Source of the DNA: an uncultured Lachnospiraceae bacterium
Lineage (GTDB): Bacteria; Bacillota; Clostridia; Lachnospirales; Lachnospiraceae
Direction: 5' to 3'
Length of the DNA stretch: 64,000 nt
NCBI GenBank assembly: GCA_944381475.1
Contig: CALWLH010000012.1
Location: 1-64,000, forward strand
A model generated the notes under the pieces. It did not search any database. It was not told the DNA's origin and saw only the letters and a program-made list of their open reading frames with translations. Positions 54,743-62,948 of the stretch are shown one piece after another. Numbering within the stretch: the stretch's first letter is position 1; the number at the start of each line of letters is the position of its first letter. The position numbers and the translations under genes are program-made.

Positions 54743-56023
54743 ATGTTTGCAGATCGCGCAAAAATATATATTCGCTCCGGCAAGGGCGGAGACGGCCATG
54801 TAAGCTTTAGAAGGGAGCTGTATGTGGCCGCAGGAGGTCCGGACGGGGGCGACGGCGGACGGGGCGGAGATATCATCTTTGAGGTGGACAAGGGTATGAA
54901 TACCCTGACCGATTACCGCCATAAGACAAAGTATGTTGCGGGAGACGGCCAGGAGGGCAATAAGAAGCGCATGCACGGCGCCGACGGAAAGGATCTTGTG
55001 CTGAGAGTCCCTGAGGGAACCGTTCTCCGTGAGTATAACAGCGGCAAGATTGTGGCTGATATGTCAGGAGAAAACCAGCGTGTCACCGTGCTGAAGGGAG
55101 GCAGAGGCGGTCTGGGCAATATGCACTTCGCGACCTCCACCATGCAGGTGCCCAAATATGCCCAGCCCGGCCAGGAGGCTCAGGAGCTGACGCTTCTGAT
55201 GGAGCTGAAATGCATAGCGGACGTGGGGCTGGTAGGCTTTCCAAATGTGGGGAAATCCACATTTTTGACTCGGGTTTCCAATGCCCGCCCGCAGATCGCC
55301 AATTACCATTTCACAACCCTGAACCCTCACCTAGGAGTGGTGGATTTCCAGGGAATCGACGGCTTTGTCATTGCTGATATTCCGGGACTTATCCAGGGGG
55401 CATCGGAGGGAGTTGGCCTGGGACATGATTTTCTGCGCCATATTGAGCGGACAAAGGTTATCATCCATATTGTGGACGCTGCTTCTGTGGAGGGACGGGA
55501 TCCTATTGCCGATATCCGGGCTATCCGCAAAGAGTTAAAGGCCTATGATCCCAAGATGCTGGAAAAGCCTGAAATTATAGCCGCAAATAAGATGGATGCC
55601 CTGTCCCAGGAGGAGCAGGACGCAGTAATCGCTCTTTTGCGGGAGGAATTCGGGGATCAGATGGAGGTATATCCCATATCGGCAGTCAGCGGCAGGGGAA
55701 TCAAGGAGCTTTTATATGCGGTAAAAAAACTCCTGGCGGCTGTTCCTGCCGCGCCTACGGTATTTGAAAGTGAGTTTGAATATAATTCTGCCAGCGACAG
55801 CTCCCTGCCCTTTACGGTCAATGTGGAGGACGGCGTCTTTGTTGTTGAAGGCCCTCGGATTGAGAAAATGCTTGGATATACCAATCTTGATTCCGAGAAG
55901 GGGTTTGAATTTTTCCAGAAATTCCTGAAGGATACAGGAATTCTGACTCAGCTGGAAAATCTGGGAATTCAGGACGGCGATACTGTTCGTATGTACGGAC
56001 TGCAGTTTGACTATTACAAATAG
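54743..56023 (+). CDS. obgE: GTPase ObgE/CgtA
   Basis: Obg is an essential GTPase of large-subunit assembly, also linked to sporulation and stress. The 426-residue product has the glycine-rich Obg domain (residues 1-158), then the GTPase domain with G1 GFPNVGKST, G3 DIPGLIQGA and G4 ANKMD. A C-terminal OCT domain (about 345-426) follows, ending in DGDTVRMYGLQFDYYK. All three domains match the Bacillus Obg layout. The stop overlaps the first bases of the second 73-bp repeat copy. Confidence 0.97.
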   Translation: MFADRAKIYIRSGKGGDGHVSFRRELYVAAGGPDGGDGGRGGDIIFEVDKGMNTLTDYRHKTKYVAGDGQEGNKKRMHGADGKDLVLRVPEGTVLREYNSGKIVADMSGENQRVTVLKGGRGGLGNMHFATSTMQVPKYAQPGQEAQELTLLMELKCIADVGLVGFPNVGKSTFLTRVSNARPQIANYHFTTLNPHLGVVDFQGIDGFVIADIPGLIQGASEGVGLGHDFLRHIERTKVIIHIVDAASVEGRDPIADIRAIRKELKAYDPKMLEKPEIIAANKMDALSQEEQDAVIALLREEFGDQMEVYPISAVSGRGIKELLYAVKKLLAAVPAAPTVFESEFEYNSASDSSLPFTVNVEDGVFVVEGPRIEKMLGYTNLDSEKGFEFFQKFLKDTGILTQLENLGIQDGDTVRMYGLQFDYYK

Positions 56024-56095
56024 AGGTAAGTTTGGAAGTAAACTTCCAAATCTACCATAATGACGCAGCGAGTGCGTCAGAAAGAGGTAAAAATG
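56023..56095 (+). repeat. 73-bp hairpin repeat carrying a ribosome binding site, copy 2 (before yhbY)
   Basis: It is nearly identical to 42657-42730, in the same orientation. It has TTTGGAAGT/ACTTCCAAA, then the hairpin TGACGCA-GCGAG-TGCGTCA, and ends in GAAAGAGGTAAAAATG, which forms the ribosome binding site and start codon of yhbY. It begins at the last base of the obgE stop codon. Confidence 0.85.
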
Positions 56096-56389
56096 ACAAC
56101 AAAACAGCGTTCTTATTTAAAGGGGCTTGCCATGACCATGGATCCAATCTTCCAGGTGGGAAAGGGAAGCGTTTCTGAGGAAATGATCAGGGCCATAGCA
56201 GAAGCCCTGGAGGCCAGAGAGCTGATCAAATTAAATGTTTTAAAGAATTGTCTGGATGATCCGAAGGAGATCGCATCTATAATTGCAGAGCATACCCACG
56301 CAGAGGTTGTTCAGGTTATCGGCAGAAAGATTGTCCTTTACAAGCAGGCTTATGAACCGGAGAAAAGGAAAATTGTCCTTCCCAAATAG
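56093..56389 (+). CDS. yhbY: YhbY-family (CRM domain) RNA-binding protein
   Basis: YhbY binds pre-50S ribosomal RNA and acts in subunit assembly, in line with its place behind obgE. The 98-residue product has the CRM-domain pattern: QRSYLKGLAMTMDPIFQVGKGSVSEEM (given in short parts), then the strand and loop with VLKNCLDDPKEIASII, and VVQVIGRKIVLYK. Its ATG at 56093 takes its AGAGG from the 73-bp repeat. A longer reading inside the repeat (MTQRVRQKEVK) is likely not made as family members start at this ATG. Confidence 0.93.
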   Translation: MTTKQRSYLKGLAMTMDPIFQVGKGSVSEEMIRAIAEALEARELIKLNVLKNCLDDPKEIASIIAEHTHAEVVQVIGRKIVLYKQAYEPEKRKIVLPK

Positions 56390-56425
56390 ACAAGCCTGCC
56401 CCTGCCGTCAAAGGTTAATTGGAAT

Positions 56426-57040
56426 ATGAGTGAAAAAAAAACTGTGGGGATTATGGGAGGAACCTTTAATCCCATTCATAACGGTCACATAGCGATTGCA
56501 AAAGCCGCCAGAGACGCCTGCGGTCTGGATTTGGTAGTATTTATGCCAAATGGAAGTCCCGCATATAAAGTAAAGCCGGATATTTCCGATGAGGACCGGG
56601 GAAAAATGGTGCAGTGCGCCATAGCAGGGTATCCGGATTTTGTATATTCTGACTTTGAGATTTCTCAGCATGATGTGACCTACACTGCCAGGACCCTTCC
56701 TGCATTCAAAAAGCTGCATCCTGATTGGAATTTGTATTATATTGTGGGTTCCGATTCTCTCTGCTATATGGACAAATGGTATCATCCGGAAATCATTTTT
56801 GCGGAGGCTGTGGTTGTCGCAGCCTGCCGCGACACGGAAAGCATTGACGAAATGGAGCAGTACAGGCAGTTTTTGCTTGCCCGCTTTCACGCTGATATCC
56901 GGCTGGTCTTTAACGAGACCGTGCCGGTTTCCTCTACGGAAATACGAAATAAGATCAGAAAGCACCAGTCTGTGCAGGGACTGCTGCCGCCAGCTGTGGA
57001 AAATTATATCAAAACCAGGGGACTTTATCATGGAGAATGA
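56426..57040 (+). CDS. nadD: Nicotinate-nucleotide adenylyltransferase
   Basis: NadD joins nicotinate mononucleotide and ATP to make NaAD in NAD synthesis. The 204-residue product has the nucleotidyltransferase motif GGTFNPIHNGHIAIA near the start with the HxGH signature. It has IVGSDSLCYMDKWY in the middle and the C-terminal SSTEIRNKI motif. It overlaps yqeK by 11 bases, the conserved nadD-yqeK-rsfS order. Confidence 0.96.
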   Translation: MSEKKTVGIMGGTFNPIHNGHIAIAKAARDACGLDLVVFMPNGSPAYKVKPDISDEDRGKMVQCAIAGYPDFVYSDFEISQHDVTYTARTLPAFKKLHPDWNLYYIVGSDSLCYMDKWYHPEIIFAEAVVVAACRDTESIDEMEQYRQFLLARFHADIRLVFNETVPVSSTEIRNKIRKHQSVQGLLPPAVENYIKTRGLYHGE

Positions 57041-57629
57041 ATATTTTTCTCATATAAGAAAAAAAATAAAAAAGGTATTGGACAAGGACCGCTATCGGCA
57101 TACCCTGGGGGTGGCATCCACGGCTGTCTGTTTGGCCATGCGCTATGAAGTGGATTTGGAGAGAGCTAAACTGGCAGGTCTGCTCCATGACTGCGCCAAA
57201 TGTATTCCTGATAAGAAGAAATATGAGCTTTGCACGGAGTTTCATATTTCTCTGACCGAAACAGAAAAACACAACCCTTCTCTGCTTCATGCCAAGCTTG
57301 GCGCATATATTGCCCGGGAACAGTATGGCATCACTGACCAGGAGGTGCTGGATTCCATCACATGGCATACCACCGGCAAGGGAGATATGACAACGCTGGA
57401 AAAAATCATTTTTATTGCAGACTATATTGAACCCGGAAGAACAAAGCAGAAAAATTTAGCCCTGATCAGAAAAATGGCTTTCATGAATCTGGATGAAGCC
57501 ATGTACCTGATTACAAGGGATACACTGGAATATTTATCAAAAACATCGGCTCCAGTTGACGAAAAAACCAGGGAAGCATATGAATTTTATTCAGAATTAC
57601 ATAATAACAAAACGGAGGAATTGAAATGA
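57030..57629 (+). CDS. yqeK: HD-domain hydrolase YqeK (Ap4A hydrolase type)
   Basis: YqeK-type proteins cleave diadenosine tetraphosphate into two ADP. The 199-residue product has the HD motif: HTLGVASTAVCLAMRY, then LLHDCAKCIP with the catalytic His-Asp pair, a later His in LLHAKLGAYIA, and WHTTGKGDMTTLEKIIFIADYIE. The start lies in the last bases of nadD. The stop overlaps rsfS by 4 bases. Confidence 0.94.
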   Translation: MENEYFSHIRKKIKKVLDKDRYRHTLGVASTAVCLAMRYEVDLERAKLAGLLHDCAKCIPDKKKYELCTEFHISLTETEKHNPSLLHAKLGAYIAREQYGITDQEVLDSITWHTTGKGDMTTLEKIIFIADYIEPGRTKQKNLALIRKMAFMNLDEAMYLITRDTLEYLSKTSAPVDEKTREAYEFYSELHNNKTEELK

Positions 57630-57970
57630 CAAACGAGCTTGTAAGGCTGGCTTACGGAGCCATCGAGGAGAAGAAGGGCCAGGAGATCATGGTGATCGAC
57701 ATCAGCCAGGTTTCATCCATTGCAGATTATTTTATCATTGCAAGCGGCACCAATGTGCGTCAGGTTCAGGCCATCAGTGACAGTGTAACAGAAGTCCTAG
57801 GAGCAAATGGATATAATTACAAATCGATGGAGGGCTTTGAAAATGCAAACTGGGTCCTGCTGGATTACGGCGATACAATTATCCATATTTTCAACCAGGA
57901 GGACAGGCGCTTTTATGATCTGGAGCGGATCTGGAGGGATGGAAAGCTGATCGAAAGGGAAAATCTGTAA
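57626..57970 (+). CDS. rsfS: Ribosome silencing factor RsfS
   Basis: RsfS binds L14 of the large subunit and blocks joining with the small subunit when nutrients run out. The 114-residue product has the family motif VIDISQVSSIADYFIIASGTN, then NWVLLDYGDTIIHIF and the end motif RRFYDLERIWRDGKLI. It overlaps yqeK by ATGA and is closed by a bidirectional terminator shared with lexA. Confidence 0.95.
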   Translation: MTNELVRLAYGAIEEKKGQEIMVIDISQVSSIADYFIIASGTNVRQVQAISDSVTEVLGANGYNYKSMEGFENANWVLLDYGDTIIHIFNQEDRRFYDLERIWRDGKLIERENL

Positions 57971-58063
57971 AAGTCAGCATTTGTACCTACATGAAAAGTT
58001 GATTTTTAAGTTTGACAACTGATTATGAATATATTTACCATATTGGGATAAAATATTGTAAAA

Positions 58064-58102
58064 GCCAGCTGACACGGAGTGTTCAGCTGGCAGTTTTTTT
58101 TT
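58064..58102. terminator. Bidirectional terminator between rsfS and lexA
   Basis: GCCAGCTGA (58064-58072) and TCAGCTGGC (58083-58091) form a 9-bp stem with pairable bases in the loop (CAC/GTG). Nine T residues follow on the + strand. On the minus strand the stem is followed by TTTTACAATATTTT. Confidence 0.92.
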
Positions 58103-58117
58103 CACTGTATGAAATTT

Positions 58118-58744
58118 TTAATCAAATTTGCGATATAGTCCAATTACTTTTCCCAAAATCTGTACCTCATTGACAATGATCGGCTCCATGGTATCATTCT
58201 CTGGCTGAAGGCGATAGTAGCCCTTTTCCTTATAAAAAGTCTTGACAGTTGCTGAGTCACCCACAAGCGCCACGACAATTTCTCCGTTGCGGGCTGTAGA
58301 CTGTTCGCTGACAAGAACCATATCTCCATCTAATATGCCGACATTGATCATGCTTTCGCCATGTACATTTAACATGAACACATTGCTTCCGGAGGGAAGA
58401 AACTCGGCATTCAGCGCAAAATAGTCTGTGATATTTTGATCTGCAAAAATGGGTTCCCCGGCAGCCACATTTCCTACGATGGGAATGTTGACCGTTTCCT
58501 GGCGGGCTCCGTAAAAATTATCATCCAAGATCTCGATGGCCCTGGGTTTGGTAGGATCCCTTCTGATATAGCCCTTTCTTTCCAAGGTAGAAAGCTGTGC
58601 GTGAACAGAAGAGGTGGAGCGGAGGCAAACCGCCTCGCAAATTTCCCTCACCGACGGCGGATACCCTTTTTTGATAATTTCCGATTTCATATAATCAAGA
58701 ATTTCGCGCTGCTTCTCAGTTAAAGCTTCCCTAAAAGACGACAT
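58118..58744 (-). CDS. lexA: SOS repressor LexA
   Basis: LexA represses SOS genes and cleaves itself when RecA is activated. The 208-residue product has an N-terminal winged helix (about residues 5-65, with recognition helix [21 protein letters not shown]). The cleavage site is A95-G96 in NVAAGEPI, and the catalytic pair is S131 and K168. The ribosome binding site is GGGAGG. Its promoter faces away from the YneA-like gene, in the same arrangement as in Bacillus. Confidence 0.97.
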   Translation of the reverse strand: MSSFREALTEKQREILDYMKSEIIKKGYPPSVREICEAVCLRSTSSVHAQLSTLERKGYIRRDPTKPRAIEILDDNFYGARQETVNIPIVGNVAAGEPIFADQNITDYFALNAEFLPSGSNVFMLNVHGESMINVGILDGDMVLVSEQSTARNGEIVVALVGDSATVKTFYKEKGYYRLQPENDTMEPIIVNEVQILGKVIGLYRKFD

Positions 58745-58780
58745 ACATTACCTCCCGTGCTTGGATTTATTCTGTAAAAC

Positions 58781-58809
58781 AGTATAGCACATGCAGCGGA
58801 AAAATGCAA
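58781..58809 (-). promoter_or_regulatory. Promoter of lexA
   Basis: On the minus strand TTGCAT (58809-58804) and TATACT (58786-58781) are separated by 17 bases. A GAAA-ATTT-GTTC stretch at 58821-58832, just upstream, resembles a LexA box with one half-site mismatch. Confidence 0.7.
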
Positions 58810-58853
58810 ACACTTGTTTAGAAAATTTGTTCGCAAAAATTTGTTCGGAAGTA

Positions 58854-58882
58854 TTGACAAATCTACGTTCGAGTGATATTAT
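58854..58882 (+). promoter_or_regulatory. Promoter of the YneA-like gene
   Basis: TTGACA (58854-58859) and TATTAT (58877-58882) have a 17-base spacer. Two LexA-like boxes follow directly. Confidence 0.8.
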
Positions 58883-58883
58883 A

Positions 58884-58908
58884 AAACAAACGTTCAGAAC
58901 AGATGTTT
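58884..58908 (+). promoter_or_regulatory. Two tandem LexA boxes
   Basis: The Firmicute LexA box has the form GAAC-N4-GTTC with purine-rich to pyrimidine spacer (RNRY). AAAC-AAAC-GTTC (58884-58895) and GAAC-AGAT-GTTT (58897-58908) each differ by one base in one half-site and both fit the RNRY spacer. They are one base apart and lie in the start region of transcription, a good place for repression. Confidence 0.65.
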
Positions 58909-58953
58909 TTAGAGGATATCTATATTTTGGGGAAGAAGGGAAGGTCAGATACT

Positions 58954-59250
58954 ATGAAAAAATCAACAGTCGCTGTACTTGTTTCTTTGATCACAGTTTT
59001 ATTTATCGGGTGCGTGTTTGCTCAGGCAAAGACTCCTGAGCAGAATATGAACAATCGAACCAAATGCTATAAAAGTATTGAGATTCAGGCTGGAGACACC
59101 CTCTGGAGCATAGCAGAAGAGTATATGACAGAAGAATATTACTCTGTGGAGGCATATGTAAAGGACGTTCAGGAGATTAACGGTTTTAACGGAAACAGGA
59201 TCTACGAAGGATGTTATCTAGTGGTTCCTTACTACAGTGATCAGAGATAA
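58954..59250 (+). CDS. yneA: YneA-like LysM protein (SOS cell-division inhibitor)
   Basis: In Bacillus YneA delays cell division during the SOS response. The 98-residue product has an N-terminal signal or membrane segment (about residues 5-25). A single LysM domain follows: IEIQAGDTLWSIAEEY, then NGFNGNRIYEGCYLVVPY. Size, layout, divergent position to lexA and LexA-like boxes all support the call. GAAGG lies before ATG 58954. No yneB resolvase or ynzC gene follows (a DUF896 gene is at 26.4 kb). The link to division is inferred from the homologue. Confidence 0.82.
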   Translation: MKKSTVAVLVSLITVLFIGCVFAQAKTPEQNMNNRTKCYKSIEIQAGDTLWSIAEEYMTEEYYSVEAYVKDVQEINGFNGNRIYEGCYLVVPYYSDQR

Positions 59251-59277
59251 TCCAGAAATTGTGAAAGGTATAGCTAA

Positions 59278-59315
59278 CGGGCAGTATCAGGAACACTCTG
59301 TACTGCCCGCTTTCT
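59278..59315 (+). terminator. Terminator after the YneA-like gene
   Basis: CGGGCAGTA (59278-59286) pairs with TACTGCCCG (59301-59309) over a 14-base loop, followed by CTTTCT. It lies between convergent genes and may also act on the glmS transcript. Confidence 0.75.
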
Positions 59316-59412
59316 AATCCTCATCCGACCTGCTGAGACACCATGCGCTCTGCATGAAGATACCCTTCAGTTTTACATGCCGCTGGGGTGCTATAAAATT
59401 GATAGATAATCC

Positions 59413-61230
59413 TTATTCTACTGTCACGGATTTTGCCAGGTTTCTGGGCATATCCACATCCAGTCCCCGCCCATAGGAGGTATAGTATGCAATAAGCTGC
59501 AGGACCACTGCCGCCGGGAATACGGAAAACAGATCATCCACCTCAGGAATAGTCAGCTGCTGCTGACAGATTTCCTCCGGAACCCTCAGATCCGCCTCGG
59601 TGATCAGGAGCACATATGCGCCTCTGGAGGACACTTCCTTTATATTGGAAATGGTTTTATTAAAAACCTTACGCTGTGTAGCGATGGCGATTACCGGAAT
59701 CCCCGGCGTAATCAGCGCGATGGTTCCGTGCTTCAACTCCCCGGCGGCATAGGCCTCCGCATGAATATAGCTGATTTCCTTGAGTTTTAAGGCGCCCTCC
59801 AGCGAAAGGGTATAATCGATGCCCCTTCCGATAAAAAACGCATCCTGGGCCTCTAAAAGGCATATGGAGGCATTCTGTATTTCCTCCCTGTTGTCCAGAA
59901 CCTGCTGGATAGCAGGGATCACATCAAGGAGATCTCCTATAAATTTTCTGGCTGCTTCCTCGGAAATACAGCCCTTTACCAGTCCGATCCGGCAGCCAAT
60001 CACATATAAAGTAGCGATCTGCACAGTATAAGCCTTTGTGGAGGCCACGGCGATTTCCGGACCTGCATGGGTATAGACCACATAATCGCTTTCACGGGCG
60101 ATTGTGGAGCCCTTTACATTCACCACGGAAAGGGTTTTGGCACCGTAGGATTTTGAAAGCCGCAGAGCCTCCAGGGTATCGATGGTTTCACCGGATTGGG
60201 AAACAGCGATGACCAAGGTGTGGGCATCAATGATAGGACTGTCATAGCGGTATTCGCTGGCAATGGAAACAGTCACAGGGATGCGCATCATGGGCTCCAC
60301 CATGGATTTAAAGATCATTCCCGCATGCATAGCCGTTCCGCAGGCAATCACGCGAATCTCGTGAATATCCTTTAATATCTCGTCGTCCACGCCATCGGAC
60401 AGAAGAGAGGGAAGTCCATCCTGAATACGGGGCATGACGGTGCCGCGGATTACCTCGGGCTGTTCCATGATTTCCTTCATCATGTAATGCTCGTAACCCC
60501 CCTTTTGTGCGGCCTCAATATTCCAGCTAACCGTTAAGCTTTCAGGCTTTGCCATCTGTCCATCAAGGGTTTCTACCTTTATATCATCCTTTGTCAGCGT
60601 CACAATATGGTATTCCGGAACGATGAAATATGTTTGTGAATATTGAATGATGGCGGTTAGGTCGGAAGCAATGATTGAACCATCTGCGAAGTGTGCCGCA
60701 ACCATGGGGCTCACATTCCTGATGGCAAAAATCTTATCCGGAACATCCTGAAACATGATGCAGAAAGCAAAAGAGCCAATCATATGCTTCATGGCCTGGC
60801 GGATCGCATAATATGGATCACCCTTATAAAAATGATTGATGACAGCGGCTGCAACTTCCGTATCTGTCTCGGACTTGACCATATGTTCCAGATTGAATTT
60901 TTCAATCAGCTCGTGATAGTTTTCTATAATTCCGTTATGGATCAGGGCTACACGGCCAACCAGATGCGGATGGGCATTTTCATCTGTCACACCTCCGTGG
61001 GTTGCCCATCTGGTATGTCCGATACCGCATGTAGAGGAGGAATCCAGATCCTCGCAAAACTGGCGAAGGGTTTCGACCTTTCCAGCCTTCTTGACGATTT
61101 GAAAAGGCTGATCCTTATATTGCAATGCAATGCCGGCGCTGTCATAGCCGCGGTATTCCAGTCTTGCAAGCCCATCAATCAGAAGCTTTTTTGCCTCAAT
61201 ATTTCCGGTAAAACCGATGATTCCACACAT
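59413..61230 (-). CDS. glmS: Glutamine-fructose-6-phosphate aminotransferase GlmS
   Basis: GlmS makes glucosamine-6-phosphate for the cell wall from fructose-6-phosphate and glutamine. The 605-residue product begins MCGIIGFTGN, with Cys2 as the glutaminase nucleophile. It has the GHTRWATHG loop and two SIS sugar-isomerase domains (VIAVSQSGETIDTLEALRLS and IGRGIDYTLSLEGALKLKEISY). It ends in RNLAKSVTVE, the typical C-terminal tail. AGGAGG precedes the ATG on the minus strand. I see no glmS ribozyme in the 400 bases upstream. Confidence 0.97.
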   Translation of the reverse strand: MCGIIGFTGNIEAKKLLIDGLARLEYRGYDSAGIALQYKDQPFQIVKKAGKVETLRQFCEDLDSSSTCGIGHTRWATHGGVTDENAHPHLVGRVALIHNGIIENYHELIEKFNLEHMVKSETDTEVAAAVINHFYKGDPYYAIRQAMKHMIGSFAFCIMFQDVPDKIFAIRNVSPMVAAHFADGSIIASDLTAIIQYSQTYFIVPEYHIVTLTKDDIKVETLDGQMAKPESLTVSWNIEAAQKGGYEHYMMKEIMEQPEVIRGTVMPRIQDGLPSLLSDGVDDEILKDIHEIRVIACGTAMHAGMIFKSMVEPMMRIPVTVSIASEYRYDSPIIDAHTLVIAVSQSGETIDTLEALRLSKSYGAKTLSVVNVKGSTIARESDYVVYTHAGPEIAVASTKAYTVQIATLYVIGCRIGLVKGCISEEAARKFIGDLLDVIPAIQQVLDNREEIQNASICLLEAQDAFFIGRGIDYTLSLEGALKLKEISYIHAEAYAAGELKHGTIALITPGIPVIAIATQRKVFNKTISNIKEVSSRGAYVLLITEADLRVPEEICQQQLTIPEVDDLFSVFPAAVVLQLIAYYTSYGRGLDVDMPRNLAKSVTVE

Positions 61231-61636
61231 AAATTAATCCTCCTGGGTCATCCTGATTTTTCATCTATGATTATGTTTCTAATTCTTTTTTTAGCACAAT
61301 TCAATCCGTGATATTAGGGGTCAAAAAAAACTTTTGACCCCAACATCTACTTGAGAAGTATATCATAAAACCAGGTGATTTACAAGCATTTGGTCGAGAG
61401 GGCTATTTTTCATGGCGCAAACTATTCGTTAAACCTGGGTTTTGCGAATAGTTTCTAATCGAATTTATATATCAGGTCATACTGCTCCCATAGCTGTTAG
61501 AATGTTGTAAAGCATATTTTTATCATACAGTATATGCTTGCAAAACACTTATAAATATGCTATGCTGGATGCCTGCCTTAAAATCATACAGAGCATCCCA
61601 TCATAACCCCCGCCTCACTTGCATAGGAGTATTTCC
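61231..61636. other. 406-base gene-free region with three hairpins
   Basis: No gene is supported here. Three inverted repeats stand out: GGGGTCAAAA/TTTTGACCCC (61317-61341), AAACTATTCG/CGAATAGTTT (61419-61428 with 61445-61454, with an inner AAAC/GTTT pair) and AAGCATAT/ATATGCTT (61510-61539). On the minus strand they form the glmS leader or upstream region. The third is closer to the gene at 61637. None has the T-run of a clear terminator. Confidence 0.6.
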
Positions 61637-62725
61637 ATGAAGGATTATAATCATATTGATTGTCATAATTCTGCGGAGAATTATCAAATTGAAAACGCTG
61701 AACATCCACATCGGTTTGGTAAAATCTTTACTGAGCCAGGTATTTCTGAAAGAAATCCCAAGCTTGTTCGCTGCTGCGAAATCTGCGGCTATGTGGAGGT
61801 CATCGGCATCATTGTGCAAAATCCCCAGTATACAAAGCCTTTTTATGACCGCCCCAGCAAAATTTCACCGGTGGTAAAACGACAGCTTTTCAGTTTGGGT
61901 GCCGCAGCTGCCTGCATAGGTTTTGCAGCCTATGGTATACACTTTATTTCAGATACTTTTTGCAGACCATGCCTGAAATCTCCTGGTACGTCTTCAAGGG
62001 ACGAAGCAAAATCAGCGTTTCAAAATGATTCAAGAAAACATTGGAATTACGAAACGTTGGCCGAAGCCACATATATAAAGGAAACAGAACCGAATAAGTT
62101 ACATATAGAGGAGACAGCACATACATGGAATACAATTGAAACGTTTTTAAGCTTGGAGTTTGAAACCGAAATAGCTACAGTAGAGGCGGCCCATGAAACT
62201 GAAAATCTCCCAGGTATCTTTATAGATGATAATCCTACAGCAGAAACGGATAAGGAGTCTCCCTCCTCTCCCGCCACCATCGGGTTTATGGATACAGAAG
62301 TTGAATGGCCCGCAGACATGGAGCATAGCATAACCTCGATAACTGATGCCGGTGAAACTGAGGGGCAGACGGCCATGGCCGGGTATCCGGCGAATACTTC
62401 TGAAACGGCAGCGTTTTCAATGGATACCGCTGTGACGGTCACGGCATCAGAGGATTATTCATGGCTTACAGGTGAACTTTTAAATGGAAAGGATATAATC
62501 CGGCTGATAGAATCCGGAGCGCCCGTGGAAATCATAACAAATTCCGGAAAAAAGCTTTGCGCGAATTGCTCTGTTAAGGGAGCTTCTCCTCTCTCGGACA
62601 GAAGTCAGATTCGGGAGACAGATTTATACACGGCGAACGTAACTGTGATTGATCATCAGCAGGTAATTGTACTTAATATTTTTGATAAATTTATTTTGGA
62701 AAAAGAAGATACGCAAAAGCGTTAA
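61637..62725 (+). CDS. Zinc-ribbon-like, single-TM protein with Thr/Glu-rich stalk; function unknown
   Basis: I do not recognise this 362-residue protein. The N-terminal part (1-75) has His and Cys residues (HIDCHNS, HPHRFG, RCCEICGYVEVIG) that could bind zinc. A single membrane helix follows at about 86-105 (LFSLGAAAACIGFAAYGIHF). Residues 110-280 are low in complexity, rich in Thr, Glu, Ser and Ala, like an extended external stalk. The C-terminal part (about 280-355, WLTGELLNGKDIIRLIESG and VTVIDHQQVIVLNIF) looks like a small folded domain. TAGGAG lies before ATG 61637. The coding strand seems ordinary in codon use, and the gene stands alone. Confidence 0.6.
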   Translation: MKDYNHIDCHNSAENYQIENAEHPHRFGKIFTEPGISERNPKLVRCCEICGYVEVIGIIVQNPQYTKPFYDRPSKISPVVKRQLFSLGAAAACIGFAAYGIHFISDTFCRPCLKSPGTSSRDEAKSAFQNDSRKHWNYETLAEATYIKETEPNKLHIEETAHTWNTIETFLSLEFETEIATVEAAHETENLPGIFIDDNPTAETDKESPSSPATIGFMDTEVEWPADMEHSITSITDAGETEGQTAMAGYPANTSETAAFSMDTAVTVTASEDYSWLTGELLNGKDIIRLIESGAPVEIITNSGKKLCANCSVKGASPLSDRSQIRETDLYTANVTVIDHQQVIVLNIFDKFILEKEDTQKR

Positions 62726-62916
62726 AGGGTTTGCGATTTTTTATTGTATTTTTAATCCGCTATGTATGGGAGGTTTCCCTCCCTATATATGAAGCAAAAG
62801 GCCCCTTGCGGATTTTCATTCCTCCGATGATATATACTATGTGGCCGGTTTCAAAAGGTGATTTTCAAATCAAAATGTGCTGCTGCTCTCCTGCGCTCAA
62901 AAAAAACTAAAAAACA

Positions 62917-62948
62917 TATAATAATACATAACAGCGTCAGGAGGAAAT
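62917..62948 (+). promoter_or_regulatory. Possible promoter and ribosome binding site of the ABC transporter
   Basis: A perfect TATAAT at 62917-62922 lies 26 bases before the ATG, but no good -35 is at 17 bases. AGGAGG (about 62939-62944) precedes the start. The upstream 200 bases have a GGGAGG/CCTCCC hairpin near 62770; I see no TPP or other riboswitch that I can name. Confidence 0.45.

Noticed and set aside
61231-61636. glmS ribozyme upstream of glmS
   Set aside because: The conserved core sequence of the ribozyme is not present on the minus strand in this region.
62726-62948. TPP or other riboswitch before the ABC transporter
   Set aside because: A GGGAGG hairpin is present, but none of the conserved TPP riboswitch segments can be found, and the substrate is unknown.
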